In this document: piece after piece, positions 22,401 to 34,983 of the stretch
How the letters are laid out: the number at the start of each line of letters is the position of its first letter
How positions within the stretch are numbered: position 1 is the stretch's first letter
Assembly (NCBI GenBank): GCA_022577435.1
Contig: JAKOON010000016.1
Coordinates: forward strand, 14,425,776-14,489,775
From: Embiotoca jacksoni
Lineage: Eukaryota > Chordata > Actinopteri > Embiotocidae
Reading direction: 5' to 3'
DNA length: 64,000 nucleotides
Position numbers and translations under genes: made by a program
The notes under the pieces: generated by a model
The model's database searches: none
What the model was told of the DNA's origin: nothing
The model's input: only the letters and a program-made list of their open reading frames with translations

Positions 22401-25400
22401 TACCTGCAGGGATTCCCAATTAGATCTTATATATTTTTATTTATAAAATGTGAGGTGACTATTTATGGCTTCGATTAAATATTTAATATATCCGTCAGCA
22501 GTGATTGCTCCACTTGTTCCTGTATATCTAAAGGTTTTGGAGATGCAGTTAGACACCATTGGCGTTAGTATCACTGATTTGACACCTTATATGCAGTCCT
22601 GCACCAAATACCGCCTGTTTAAACAAACATTAAACGACTTGTTTTAGTTACAAGAACATCATAATCAAATGCACATTTAGTATTTGTAAGTTTATCATGT
22701 ATTTAAATTAACACAGCCTTTGTTTTACATTTTCAAATGTTGAATCATTTTATTTCCATTAAAATAAACAGACGATAAAGTTTCGAGCATTGAAACCTTC
22801 AAGCACATAAATACAACGCAATATGTATTCAGTTTCTGAACAAGCTGGATTCAGAGTTAAAAGAGTTAAAATAAACAACAATAAATCCAATATTTTTAAG
22901 GTCAAACAAGAGGTCAAGTGAAAAGTTTAACTTCACAAGAAGGGTTTTATCAGAATGAAATGATTTGATGAGGCGTCTGTAGCTAATATAGGCTCCTGCG
23001 GCATAATCAGCCTTTGGGTTTAAGCAGGAACTGCTCTTGGCAACCTTAAAAATGTTTGCAGGTTGACTACATTTTAAAGAAAGAACATGTTCACGGCGCA
23101 CATGCGGTCACTAACTGGAGAAAAAAAAGAAAATCAAACGCACTCTTACAAATCATCATAAATCAGATTTTATTTGTCAGTTTGGTGAAGAATTTGCTTC
23201 TCCTGCAGGCCTCTCACAGAAAAGGCCACGCAGGCACACACACATTAATATGAATATTAATTTGCTTAAATAATTAATCACTTTTATGAAAAATGTGTTG
23301 GAAGCTGTTAATCCACAAAGGAAAATCAACACAATTTGTGCATTAGATCTGTAGTTTAAAATTTAAAAAAATGATTCCACAGATTAATAATTTTACACTT
23401 TCTTGATGCTTTTGTGGCCTTTCGGCAACAAAAAATATTTTGGACATTATTGTCAGAAAAAATAATAATTCATTCATATTTTTACATGGCATAATTACGT
23501 ATTTATTCACATGAGCCTGTTTTAAGCTTGAGGCCTCAACTACGTGTCGTGTAGCTGTTTTATGTATTTATGTTGAGCTGTAGGAACCTTTAAAAATCGA
23601 AAGAGCTGCATATTTTGGATTTCTTCGAAATGAACGTACAGCATCGACAGTTATTAAATATTATTAATATAAAACTGAGCTTGTGGTTAATTAAAAGACT
23701 GTGACAACTCTAATATATTTAATTAGCCTCATTTACAATAGATTCACATAAAATTAGGATCAAATGGGACCTGCTTTTTAAAAATTAGACAGATATTGTC
23801 ATCAAGAAATGCAAATGGAGATTTTTTTGAAAATAGAGCTGTATGTTATTCCTTTGACAAAATAATTACTGCTTGAAATATGTAGGCTATTTCTATTCAG
23901 TCAAAAAGTCCAACATTCAAAGTACTATAATCTTTTTTTTTTTTTCTTTTTTTTTACTGCAACATAAATTTAAATAAAGGTCAACTTATTTTGAAAATGC
24001 AGCCTTGTATTGTTTGTCTACAATTTTTAGGGAGAGAATTGAATAAAGTCTTCCATTTGCAAACATTTAGAGACTGAAGCTCTCAGTGTTGAAACATACT
24101 GCATATCTCTGTTTAAGGAACAACAACTCGGAGCTCATCAGCTTTTCATTTGTCTGTTTGTGAAGTGACAAAGTTGAACCAATACAGACTAAAGTGGCAG
24201 CCGGAGGAAACCATTTTGTCACTGCTCATCAATTTGTTTTATGACGTCGGCAGTTGCGCACTTCCGTAAAATGCTGCATCTCCCATAAAAGGTAAAAAAT
24301 CTATTTTGGTCATTTATTCGTGAACAGGCCAGTCTCTCTATCTGCAGACATTCCATCTGAATTTGTGGTCTAATTGGATATTTGTGGTGAATAAATATTG
24401 TTGCAGCCAGGAGACGTGCACCTGCGCTCTCTAACCTACAACTGTTTCTTCTGCCCAAACGGATTACTTTATTTCTGATAAAATAAACACAGGTCTATCT
24501 GAAAACAGAGGAGGTTTTTTATGACTTGGTTTTGGTTCATTGTAGTGAACTATTAGGTCTGCAGGCGAGTTTGCAGCGATGGTTGCAGCAAATCTGGGAA
24601 AACATGACAAAAAGGCCTCCTGATGTGCTGCGGATTTTGAAAATAAGGCCAGACAGATGAATAACTTTTGAAACCGCTCATATTATTCCCACCTCAGCCT
24701 TCACATAATACAGCTCTGTCTAATAGGCTATTTTTGCAATGAGAATTAAATCAACGCTGGCCGGTTGACGTTTGACCCACCCGGCTCACCTCTTTTACAA
24801 TTTTTGTAGATATAAGTTTTATAAAGTCTTTTAATCGAGAAAAAGATGCAATGTTTTTTTTTTTTCTAAAAATATCGGTATGCTACATTAAAATATAAAA
24901 AAGATATATATCTTGAGTTTTTTGTTTAAATATAGGTTTTTGTTCCCCATCTGGAGGTCATATTTTAGCTACCAGCCTTTTAATTTCCTCGGGTCTAGGA
25001 GCATCCCTCGCTTCATTTAGGTTCAATATTAAGTTTGATTACAGCTTCCCCTTTCTCACACACTCCAAAAAAATATTTGGGTTTATCGTAACCTGCCACC
25101 TCCGCTGCCTCCCCCACCGCTCCCTATAACCTCCGCTCCCTCCCGCCCTCTCTGTCGGCCCCGAGCTGCCCCTACACTGTTGCCGGTGAGAGCTACTAAT
25201 CCCCTGCGTCCATGGTTTACTCTGAGCCCGTATTTAATTCCTCTAAACCCCCAGCTGCCGCCCTGGTTACTCACTGAACACGACAGACTGTGAACCGCTC
25301 CGGTTATTAATAATTCACCAGCCCTCCGCTCCGCTTCTCCGGCCGCGGCCGCAGGACACCGCACGTCCTCAGTGGTGCGTGCGTGCAGCCACGCTGTGTT

Positions 25401-25694
25401 TTCACCTCTTGCATTTGTTTACTTAATTTCAGCTGCTCGGTGTGACAAACACGAAGACGCACGTTTCACCTCTCCGGTATTGGGTTTAGCTACAGACAGA
25501 TCCCGGTTGGCATTGCCCACTCAGTCTCGCTGTCTCACCAAGTCTAATGTCTCTGATGTTGCGACATCCGCGCTGCCACATGGTGAGTTTTGTTTCAGAC
25601 GCCGCTCTCTCCGCAACTTTCTCCGGACACTGAGGAACAGGTGGAGGGGGACCGAGGAGGATCTCCACTTTTTTCATATCAGCCAAGCCGGAGC

Positions 25695-25754
25695 ATGATC
25701 GAGGGAAAGCGCGAGGCGTCGTCCTCTCTGCAGGAGCAACAGCTGATTTTGTGA
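25695..25754 (+). other. Upstream ORF 1 in the CpG leader (19 codons)
   Basis: ATG at 25695 opens a short frame, MIEGKREASSSLQEQQLIL, closed by TGA at 25752-25754. It lies in the candidate leader and does not overlap the proposed main start at 26255. Function, if any, would be translational control. Confidence 0.3.
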
Positions 25755-25949
25755 GCGCGTAAGCAGAGAGTGCAGGCTACTTACTGTCGGTGCACCGCTA
25801 GACTTCTGCTCTGTCACTCGGGCTCAGACGGTGACTGTCTGTGGCGCAAAGCGCTGCGACTCGGTGGACATTACACGGTACCGGGACAGATTGCGAGAGA
25901 GAACAGCGCGCACTGCCAGACGCGCTCAGCCTTGACACGGACGATTTTC

Positions 25950-26053
25950 ATGGAAATATCACGAATTGAGACCGAACATTAACACCTTGCATGAAGAAGT
26001 CGGGAAGCAGTCGACTTGGATTATACGGCTCTGCTCCCACTTACCTTGACTGA
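25950..26053 (+). other. Upstream ORFs 2 and 3 in the CpG leader
   Basis: Two successive short frames are present: 25950-25982 (MEISRIETEH, stop TAA) and 25991-26053 (20 codons, beginning MKKSGSSRLG, stop TGA). They are separated by eight bases. Both close before the proposed start codon at 26255. Confidence 0.3.
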
Positions 26054-26081
26054 GGAGAGTTGACCACGAATTCCCCCAAAA

Positions 26082-26226
26082 ATGTTTACCGGGCAACAGG
26101 CCGTGTATTAGGGCTCTTTTGCTTCCGGTATAAGGCCCAGCTGAACAAGAAACCGAGCACTTTTCTCTCTCCCACACACTTTTTTTTTGGAAGCCGAACT
26201 TTTGAGAGTGGAAAATGGGTCTTTGA
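26082..26226 (+). other. Upstream ORFs 4 and 5 in the CpG leader
   Basis: ATG at 26082 opens MFTGQQAVY, closed by TAG at 26109-26111. ATG at 26215 opens a three-codon frame (MGL) closed by TGA at 26224-26226. The last stop lies 28 bases before the ATG at 26255, so reinitiation there is conceivable. Confidence 0.3.
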
Positions 26227-26257
26227 GAGTGTTGGCACATTTCCTCACACCACAATG

Positions 26258-28105
26258 GTACGTGCTGTGTAAACCAATAATTTGATCATTTATGCAGTCA
26301 GCTTTCAGACTCATTGTAGTTGTTCATAGATTTAATGATACACAGAAAGAAGTTTAATGTTCAGTTTAGTTGAGCTTACTCATAATTCGTGTGTGTGTAT
26401 GTGTGTGTGCGTGTATTTACTTGTGTGCCTAATGGGTAACAGTCACCAAATAGTGTGCCAAGTCCCTCCACCTACCTGAATATGTTTACTGTCACAGTTA
26501 GACTCCTTATGATATTATGGTTATTTTTAAATGAGGGGGAGATTGCCATGCTGGAATTCTACATGATCATTTAAAAGGATGTTGCGGCATGGTAATAAGA
26601 ATCCACCTTATTTTAATAGTTACATAACATGTTGCCAAATTTTATTTCCAACCTCCTGGCCAAATCAGTGTCCAGCCCTCACAGTTCACCGCCCGATGCC
26701 TACTGCCTTCTGCCGTTTTATTCCCATGGAGAACATGACTTCTCGCATTGCAGTTGTCTCTGATGTGGGCCAGTCTCTGGACTATTTATAGCCACATATA
26801 TGATACGCGCTATCGCATATCATTCAGTAAAAGCAGCTAATAAAGGGGCGCGATGCAGTATGTGGGGGTTGCATTATGACACGTGAAGGGGCACCCAGAG
26901 AAAGAATCCCACCTAAAGGCAAAGTTTCATAGTTTGGGAACTTGGATCTCAGAGGAGGAACTTTAGTTTGCGCCAACATTCTATTATGTGCACATTTGAT
27001 TTGTGCGTAGAAGCGCGCGCAGCGGTTTAGACTAATGCCTTCATTACGCAGGTTATTTATTTGTGCAGTTCATAGAAATCCTGTGACATCAGGATGTAAA
27101 AGTTAATAATATTTGTTCTGGATATACAAAATCACTTTTAACATTGTGTGGCAAATACCAATATTTAACGTTTTTTTTGTGTGTGATTTCCTTCTGATTT
27201 GAATTAGCAGAGTACTTTCACAAGAAAATCTTTTTTTTTTTTTTTTTTTTTTTTTTCCTGTTTTAGCCCTTTTTCACTTATCAGGACAATATTGCAAATA
27301 TATTCTCTGTGAGGTTGTGGAAACATGCATCTGAATGATGTGCTTTCAGGTTTTAAGATTAGTAATAAGAAGTCTGTTTTATGCAAAATTTAAAAATTAG
27401 CTCCCACATCCTTGACCCTTAGACAGACTCTTTTTTGGCATGAAATGAATCAAGTCAGGCAATAGTTAGGGGAACCTCCCACATACAACCTTGAAGCTTC
27501 TCGATACCAGGAAGGGTTCTTATTTGCACATGAATATGGAAGATTATTAGTATGAATAATTATTTGTTTACAAGCATCCTTGCTGGTTTGGCAGCTGTCC
27601 AAGAAGCTCATCAGTAAAAATGATACAGAATTCAGGACAGGCCTCACATGGGATTATCTTAACTTGTTATTCTCCTACTTATAGCAGAAACTCACCTCTT
27701 TTTTTAAATTTAATTTTTTTTTTTTTAATTTTTCAGTAAGGCTTCATTGTGAATTTGTGCCAAACTTCAGTTGCCTGTTAGTTTAGTCAGAAGGCACTGG
27801 AGGCATCTGTCAATCAATCAGTGTCAAGATTCAGTTAGCTTCCCATGAGGCCAATGCTGATCTTTGTCAGTGGATTTATAGGTGAGAGTGGTATAACCTA
27901 CCATCATAGAATTTAAAACAACATCTTAGGTCCCTAATTATGATTTACAGAATATTGAACCTTTAAAATACGCAATTTTAAATGTATAGATAAATTAAAA
28001 GTTTACACTGGCTTCTCCATGGAGACAGGAGGTTAAGTTTAAAAAAAAAAAAAAAAAAAAATTATAATTGGGTAAATAGTTGAGGTAATTGCATCCCACA
28101 CTGGT

Positions 28106-28152
<47 letters not shown>

Positions 28153-30179
28153 GCGTGTGCGTGTGCGTGTGTGTGTGTGTGTGCGTGTGCGTGTGCTGCA
28201 GTCCGCCACATGACGATCAGACAAGCGGTTTTCCAGTCTTGTGTGATCTCCCTCTTGGCTGTTGCTGCCAGTGATGTCATCCCTCGCTGTATACAGAATA
28301 TTATGCTATTATGTTTGTCCTGGCCTTGACATTTCCCTGGAAAAATAAATAAGGCTTCAAGCAGGCTGTAATAGCTTATGCGGTGTGTAAGCTTTTGCTG
28401 CAGTTTAAAGATGGAAACTCTGATATCGGGTCAAACAGCGTAAATATTAGGGCAGTGAGCTCAGATGTGCTTGTCAGGTTGATTGGTTTTTAAGCTGTTG
28501 TATTTTAACATGGTTTAGCAGAGAGGCTACATGTGATGCATTCAGCTTCTTGATGTGACTTCCTAAAGTGTAAAAAAATGTTAAGGAAAGAGTGTTACTT
28601 CTGATGATTAAAGTGTGGTTAGACACAGAAAGAAAACACTACAGAGATACTCCAGTGATTTACTCTCGAACTTGTGCACAGTTGGAGGACTGATGACAGA
28701 CAGGGTTAAAAGTTTGGTGAAAAGCAGATATTTAGGCTTTTAGTCCGACATTTAGTGAGTTGATCTTCACAAAAGCTGAATCATACATTTTCCATAATGC
28801 AACTAAGTAGCATCTTCAATTAAACCTTCGATGCCCACATCTTATACCTTTCCTACATTTAAAATGCAGTTTTGTGTTAAATATCTGAAGTCTCAAGTCC
28901 GATAAAAGAGAGCCTTTCTGATATCACTGTGACATGATCAGAGTTATTTTAATGGGACTAAAAAGTTTTTCATGAGCCACAAAAGACATTACACAACTGA
29001 TTTTACAGGCTGAATAATTCTATGGTGAGGAAACTGACCTTTATATGTAAGAGTGCGCTGGGCCTTTAATTTTATATCTAAAATTTTATATATGCATGCA
29101 CCTGGAAAAAAAATAAATTATGAGGTAGAAGCCAACATAAAGAAGTATAAAGCCATAGTGTTGCCCATATTGCAGGTAAGCACAAATTGCTGTCATCCTG
29201 AAATACTTCCAAACTGAAGTGTATTTGGCATGTATTATAATTTTACATGCATTTTAATGAAGACACTCCGAAGACAGGAAGCACCTATTATCTGTAGTAT
29301 TTGGAGCGTTTACTCTGGAAAAAATATAGTCTTTTTTTTTTTTTTTCCAAGCACTATGATGAACTTGTTTCTGGAGAGTATGTTATTCCAAGTAAAAGTA
29401 GGAGGATCATCTTTCCAACCGGTGTTTTTAACTTCTTTAAGTACTGAAAATATACAAAATGAGATAATCGTACTTATTAGTTTTAACAAATACCCGTATC
29501 TTGAATTAAAGCAGACTCTTTATGAGGATAGTCTGAATTAAAACCCCAGAGGAGATGAGATTAGTTGGCTGGGGACATGACAGAACACATCACACAACAC
29601 TGACAGATCATATTAATTATGATGCTGGATATTTTTTGCAGTATAAAGGAAGCCTAACTTTGTTTTATCAAGCTCAATCTGAACACTTAACACTCCTAAC
29701 TCTTCCATCTCATTTCTAACCGTGCCTCCATTACTTTATCAAGACTTAACCCTCACATTAATTGGTTTCACAAGACACCCCAGACTGCACACCAGCTGTG
29801 GAACCGAGTAATTTGAATCAACTTAATTTAGGAAGGTGCTGGTATCTTCTGCCTTCCGAGTTTAATGTAAAAAAAAAAAAAAAAAAGAAGAAAAATCACA
29901 ACAACAATACATGTATTTTCTGTCTTCACTCTCCTCTTTAGGGCCTTAATGAGGAATTAGAGCCAATAGCATTATTCATTAAAGAGGGCTTGCCAGCTAT
30001 TTATCACTGTAACAATATTAGCATATTTGTTTAAATTTTCAACACTTTTTTTTTTTTTTCAGCATTCGTAACCAGGTTTAGCATTTTTAATAATCTGGCA
30101 TCGAATGCATCGTACCAAATTGAATGCTGAAAAAGAACCAGTGGCAAGCCCCAGAAACATACTAAAAATCCTTTATAAA
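26258..30179. other. Intronic DNA, no exon seen
   Basis: Mostly AT-rich, with T runs at 27230-27256 and an A run at about 28040-28061. A short interrupted GT run is at 26391-26413. The stretch 26790-27010 is CpG-richer and may extend the regulatory block. Confidence 0.4.
28111..28195. repeat. Compound (GT)n / (GC-GT) microsatellite
   Basis: GT units are interrupted by regularly spaced GC steps (GTGTGC units from 28146), an alternating purine-pyrimidine tract. Confidence 0.95.
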
Positions 30180-30189
30180 CACACACACA

Positions 30190-30266
<77 letters not shown>
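30180..30266. repeat. (CA)n with a (TC)n inset
   Basis: CA units with one block of TC at 30191-30200. Confidence 0.97.
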
Positions 30267-30268
<2 letters not shown>

Positions 30269-31028
30269 CTCTAATTATCGCCTCCCCCGCTCCGTGTCTC
30301 TTATTCCGCACCTCCTGAGATGCAGGTGTAAAATATCACATTTTTCCAGCATTTCTCCCTGAGGTGACGCTGGCTTGGACTCACACAACGTAAATTTCCC
30401 CTTTCATATTCCCCCACACATTTTTTTCTACAAACAAGTTCCCCCTCCCATCCCTCCCTCTCTTTGATGTGCTTGCCACATCTGCACAGGTTTGTTAGCT
30501 TGTTACCAGGTGAAGAATGAGGATACAATTAAGGCTGCATGAAGCGGGACTGGGTAGGATGTCACTTATGTTTCGCAACAGAACTGAAGTATGCGATGCT
30601 CTAGAAACTGTTGAGTTCACAGAGTCGAGGCTGCAAATGATTAGGACGGTACAGTGGGATGATCAGAAGGCCGTTAATCAGTGGCTGAGAAGATACCCGC
30701 CCCTTGTAGTCCGCCGGGTATCCAGAAATTTGGAAACCCAGGTGGTTTCTGTGCCGGTGAGGAAGGTGGGCAATATGTATGTGTGCTCCGATTAATCCAA
30801 TTCCACGAAAGGCAGCCAACTGAGGCGTCCATCCCCCTTTTAGATCTGATTTATTGTATATGTGGTTGTCAGAGAGAGTTGAGCAGTATCAGGATTTATA
30901 TTTTTACTCAGAAAACTTAACTGCTCAGCCACAGGACGCTCATTCTCTGTAAGCCCCAAAGAGTACGTTGGTCATATGGCTGGTTCGACAACTGCTTAAA
31001 AAAACATGATATAAAAATATTTACATCA
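30267..31028. other. Intronic DNA with a 92-codon unrecognised frame
   Basis: A frame on the plus strand from 30517 to 30795 has a mixed composition and no repeats, but matches no family I know. A frame of 72 codons overlaps it on the other strand. No splice-site arrangement supports an exon. It may be a conserved non-coding element or chance. Confidence 0.2.
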
Positions 31029-32402
31029 GAATATCCAAATATTTGGGAAGTCCACTTTGCTCATTTGCTTTCTTTCTGAGATTGAGTTTAGCCTAGCTTA
31101 GCATAACAAATAAATAAACAGCTAACCTGGCTCTATCCAAAGTTTAAACGTATGCCTGCCAACACATCTCACTATTAAATCTCACTATTTAACAAAGACC
31201 CTGTTTCCATTTGGCTACATCAATCCGGACATATGCGACCTGGCCGTGATCGGACCAGAAGTGGCCGGCAAAAGTACAGGTGGAAGCATTGAGCTCTGAT
31301 CTGTTCAGGCCACCTCCAAATGTGGCCATCTATGGGGTAAAATCCAAACCTTATTTTTCACCTGCTATCCAGCAGAAATTTACATCTTAAAAAGTTGCAA
31401 GAACAGTTTTTTGGCAGTGAGAGCTGACATTTTGTCCAAGTTGATATTGCAAGCTTAATTAGCTCCCTTTACCAACCCGGTAGCCTGCCAAAGCGAGTAA
31501 TACACTCGTCATTCCACTAGAGGATACTGTCAGTGTCATGTTTTTGCCTCTCACAAAATAAGGTGCCTCAGGTTTTGGCACCAAAAACAACCGGGTTAGG
31601 TCTTGGAAAAAACTACGTGGTTAGGGTTCAGAAAATATTTCTTCTTTCTTTTTCACGGACTCAAACCCTGGTCGCCCGGGTGCAAGTCCTGGGTTTGATC
31701 TGTCCAACCACTCCTGACCTACCTCCCTACTCAGACTGTCACTCTTGTACTTTGTCAAACAACTTCCATCCCGCGACCTTCATCACAAAAAACGTCTTAT
31801 ATGACGAACCTTCTTTGCCTATGGTAATCCATGCGAGTACTTTTCACGCATAGGCGATCAAAAAGTGATGCTGACACAGTATCCTCAAGTTTTCACTGTA
31901 CACACAAGGTGAACATTTGGAGTTGTCATTTTTGCTTCTCGATAACGACGTCCATTATTTACTCTCCCTTTAGTTTCTCAAGGTGTTCCTGGAAAAGCCG
32001 GACAACAGATAGGAATGATGCTAAAGTTCAGCGCTGTGAAACCAAAAAAGGGAGCTGAAGGATGCTAAAAAGCTTCATAGGGCTGAGTGGAACTAGTTCT
32101 GTGGTTATTCTCTGCTGACTTGTATATGTAAATAGTCATATGACCCACTGTTATAAAAATTATTAATGGCTAGTTCAAGGCATTTTTGCTAATTTGCGAA
32201 AACTCTAAAATATGTTTTATATATACCACCGAGCAACTGACAAACATACAAACAAACAAGGCTTTGATTTTTCCTGTAAGGTTAACTGAGATCAGAGGTC
32301 ACAAATGGGTCCACTTTGTACTCAGGCTTGAGATTTATCTTAATCTTCTCCGTCCACTCGCAGAAAGACAGTGAATAAGCAAATTTCCCAAAACTATGAA
32401 AC
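31029..32402. mobile_element. Fold-back repeat with a nested second repeat
   Basis: The left arm (31029-31200) has the landmarks TTGGGAAGTCCACTTTGCTC, GCCTAGCTTAGCATAA and ACAGCTAACCTGGCTCTATC. The right arm (about 32210-32402) has TCTCCGTCCACTCGCAGAAA and GTGAATAAGCAAATTTCCCA, the inverted version of the left terminus. Both belong to a palindromic fish repeat known to me from percomorph genomes. Between the arms, 31560-31760 carries the separate GGCACCAAAA / AAACCCTGGTCGCCCGGGTG / CAAGTCCTGGGTTTGATC repeat, so one element seems to have inserted into another. Confidence 0.6.
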
Positions 32403-34536
32403 TCCCCGATGCTCCTTTTGGTTCACGGCTGCAAAGTGTTCTCATCCTCTTTTCCACTTTGTGATTATTTCTCCCTCCATCGATAAAATCCATTTCACTG
32501 TTGTGTGACACTCTATGTTGGTCACCAGAAAAGTGAACATGTCAGACATCAAATGGCTTCAAGAGCTTTTTAAGTGTTAATCACAGTAGGCTGTGCGACT
32601 ATTGGAGCTCTAGGCCTGCCATATGGATCGGGCATATGTCGCATATATATAGAAAAACACATATACATATATAATTAATACCATGCTGCTTAAAAACTGA
32701 CATACAGGGAAAAGGGGGTCAGTGCTGCAGGGAGCGACATCAAACATTCAGCATCAAACAAACGATGCCCCGCTCTGAGCCTTGGAGATACAGAGAGGTG
32801 GAAAGATGTGGACTCTTCATTCATTTAAATCACCCACCTTTTTAACCTTCCATTTATTTAGTATTTAGTGTTCCACTGTGTGCGCAGTCCAAATCATTTT
32901 TCTTCTTTAAACGACTAAAACGTGTCAGAAACAAGCGGCAGCTAGAACTACTAGTGTGCCATGTTTTGTGCTACTCTGTGATTATCAACAGAGTAAAATA
33001 TATCCTTCAGCTGGACTGGGCAGTTTAAGAGCTTAACAGAAAGCCCAGGGAGCTTGACAAGGGCACCATTTAGTGGGACAAATGGTTTCAAATGGTTTTC
33101 CTCCAGTGTTTCCCCACATATTAATGATGACAGGCCAGAGGTTGGACGCCGAGGCCGAACCCCACGAGTGCTGTTTTCTTAGTCACTCGGATGACTTGAA
33201 TTCTAACTTTGTTTAACCGAGTGAGAGCTTCACGTGGCACATGCTAAACGTCTCGAGAGCACGACAGGCTGCGCTAAACAAACCCGGTGTTAATCTTCTA
33301 TTAATCAACCTGCCTGCTAGAACTTTTGTCAGAAACAGACACTGAGAGAAATCACTCACACAGTTGCCCTTCCTGTGTTACAGTAAAAGGGAAAGGGAAA
33401 AGACTTGAGCTGTAACCGCTCATTCTGAAGGATATGAATAGCTTGTGTCTCCAGCCGCAGCTCAGTTAGCCCAAGTCTGGGACTTATTATAGTGCTGTGT
33501 GTTTATGCATGTGTCTCTGCATGTATTTGTTCAAGGGCAACCCCATGTTACCCTGTACATGTGTGCATTTGTGTGCATATGTAAATGCTTAAGTAACCTA
33601 ATGTCTGTATGACTTCCCTAAAAATGTGTTTATCTCACATGCCAGTTTAAATAGTGTAACTTTACATTTTCTTGCTGGCTGCGAGTGATGTTTGTTCCTG
33701 TTTTGGGTGCGTGTTCGTTTCTGCTTAAGGTATGTTGAGAGATAAGAATGTAAAGTTCTGGAAAATGGGATTACTTCCCCTCTTCTTCGCTATCCTGCAA
33801 CTAAATATAAGTCTGCGAGTCCCATTGTGAGTAAAACTTCCTCCCCCTAACTCACGGAACCGGAGTTATTTTCATTAACCTAGCAATTTTTAGTCTTCGT
33901 CTCTCTGGTTTCGTTGATTTCCAAAACAGACATTCATATTTAGCCTGGAGAAAACCAATTTGTACCAGTTTGGACTAAAACGTAATAGCCACGGGGAAGC
34001 AAACCAGGCAGAACTCCCATCCCGATCCAGATCCTCAGTCTGTGGTTCGCTCCCTTCCATGTTGTCTGGCCTGGCTGCCTCAATTGACAGCAAATCTGCA
34101 ATGGATGCTCATTCAGAGCCCAAGTCTCTGCTGGCGCGTCCCACGGCATACAAATGAACTGCGCTGAATAGAAACAAACACTCAGAATAAACACTTCAGC
34201 TGCATCTATCAGCGAATGCAACGTAGGGCCTGTAGTGTGACCTGTGTTTGTCTCTGTGTGGGCAGACGTATGGCCTCTGTATGTGCAAGTCTGTGCCCAA
34301 TGTGTGTAGTATGTGACTGTGCGTGAATGATTTGTGCTGAATCAGTGCACGCTGACAGAAAAGTGACCATGCAGGTGCAGGGACAGGAAAAGCCATTGTG
34401 TTGGAGTATTGTGTGCGGGTACGGCAGCTAAACACTTTGCTCCCCATTCAAGTGATGGTGACTGGCAGGGCCGGGCCTCAGGCCTGCACAGCATATGGGC
34501 GCAGGCAGGCAGCACACACCATCAGCTGTGCGTGTG

Positions 34537-34539
<3 letters not shown>
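32403..34539. other. Intronic DNA, no exon seen; candidate non-coding elements
   Basis: The segments 33040-33480 and 33990-34200 are not repetitive, have mixed composition and contain homeodomain-like TAAT sites. They are reasonable enhancer candidates, but the frames over them (up to 93 codons) match no protein. Confidence 0.3.

Positions 34540-34609
<70 letters not shown>
34540..34609. repeat. (GT)n followed by (GA)n
   Basis: About 29 GT units pass directly into about six GA units; GAAGAT-like repeats follow to 34640. Confidence 0.97.
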
Positions 34610-34927
34610 AAAGATGAAGATGAAGATGAAAATGAAAGATGCTGTTTTCCTGTAGTTATCTGGTGATGGGACTTGAGGATGATCGTTAAATAGGTCAAGC
34701 TACAGGATGAGGAGGATTTTCACGTACAAAATCTGCTTTTGCAGCTTTGCAAACAGCTTTTCTGTGTGTTTAAAGTTCTCTGATCCTAAATACGGTGTCA
34801 ACTAATGAATCTATGACTGTTGTGTTAACATTTCAGGCAACCGAAACCTTTCTGTTGAACGAAGAACCCTCCAGAGGTCCTGGGATGCCTGAATGCTTTG
34901 TAGTATCAGATTCATACAGGGTATGCA

Positions 34928-34983
34928 TCTATTATTATTATTATTTTTTATTATTATTGTTATTGTTGTTATTATTATTATTT
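34928..34983. repeat. (TTA)n-rich trinucleotide repeat
   Basis: An imperfect run of ATT/TTG units. Confidence 0.9.

Larger units (their letters stand above)
20515..25079. other. AT-rich intronic DNA, no exon seen
   Basis: Apart from the MITE-like remnant at 21376-21783 and a GC-richer patch at 22060-22400, the stretch is AT-rich with short homopolymers (T-rich 23932-23955). Frames do not exceed 95 codons and match nothing. Confidence 0.4.
25080..26257 (+). promoter_or_regulatory. CpG-rich block, candidate alternative promoter and leader
   Basis: This stretch is clearly richer in GC and CpG than the AT-rich DNA on both sides. It includes a CCGCGGCCGC-type cluster near 25340 and many CGC/GCG steps to about 25960. 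It contains no credible long coding frame. The open frames of 93 codons (minus strand, 25083-25364) and 108 codons (plus strand, 25372-25698) are compositional. Two ATG triplets sit exactly at good splice donors: 25580-25582 followed by GTGAGT, and 26255-26257 followed by GTACGT. The block lies between the two recognised NFI first exons and in the same orientation, so an alternative promoter of the same gene is the simplest reading. Confidence 0.5.
25600..26257 (+). other. nfix: Candidate leader exon ending ATG|GTACGT (start codon only)
   Basis: The putative exon would supply only the initiator methionine. ATG at 26255-26257 has A at -3 and G at +4 and is followed by GTACGT, a good donor. Spliced to NFI exon 2 it would give M followed by DEFHPF. 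I recall NFI isoforms that start this way, but I cannot confirm the matching exon here. The leader carries short closed upstream ORFs at 25695, 25950, 25991, 26082 and 26215. An alternative end is ATG|GTGAGT at 25580-25582, whose donor is stronger but whose -3 base is C. The 5' end is not defined by sequence; 25600 is a nominal limit. Confidence 0.4.

Noticed and set aside
25083..25698. Frames of 93 and 108 codons in the CpG block
   Set aside because: GC-rich composition explains them; Gly/Arg-rich or mixed products without domains, and better explained as leader or promoter DNA.
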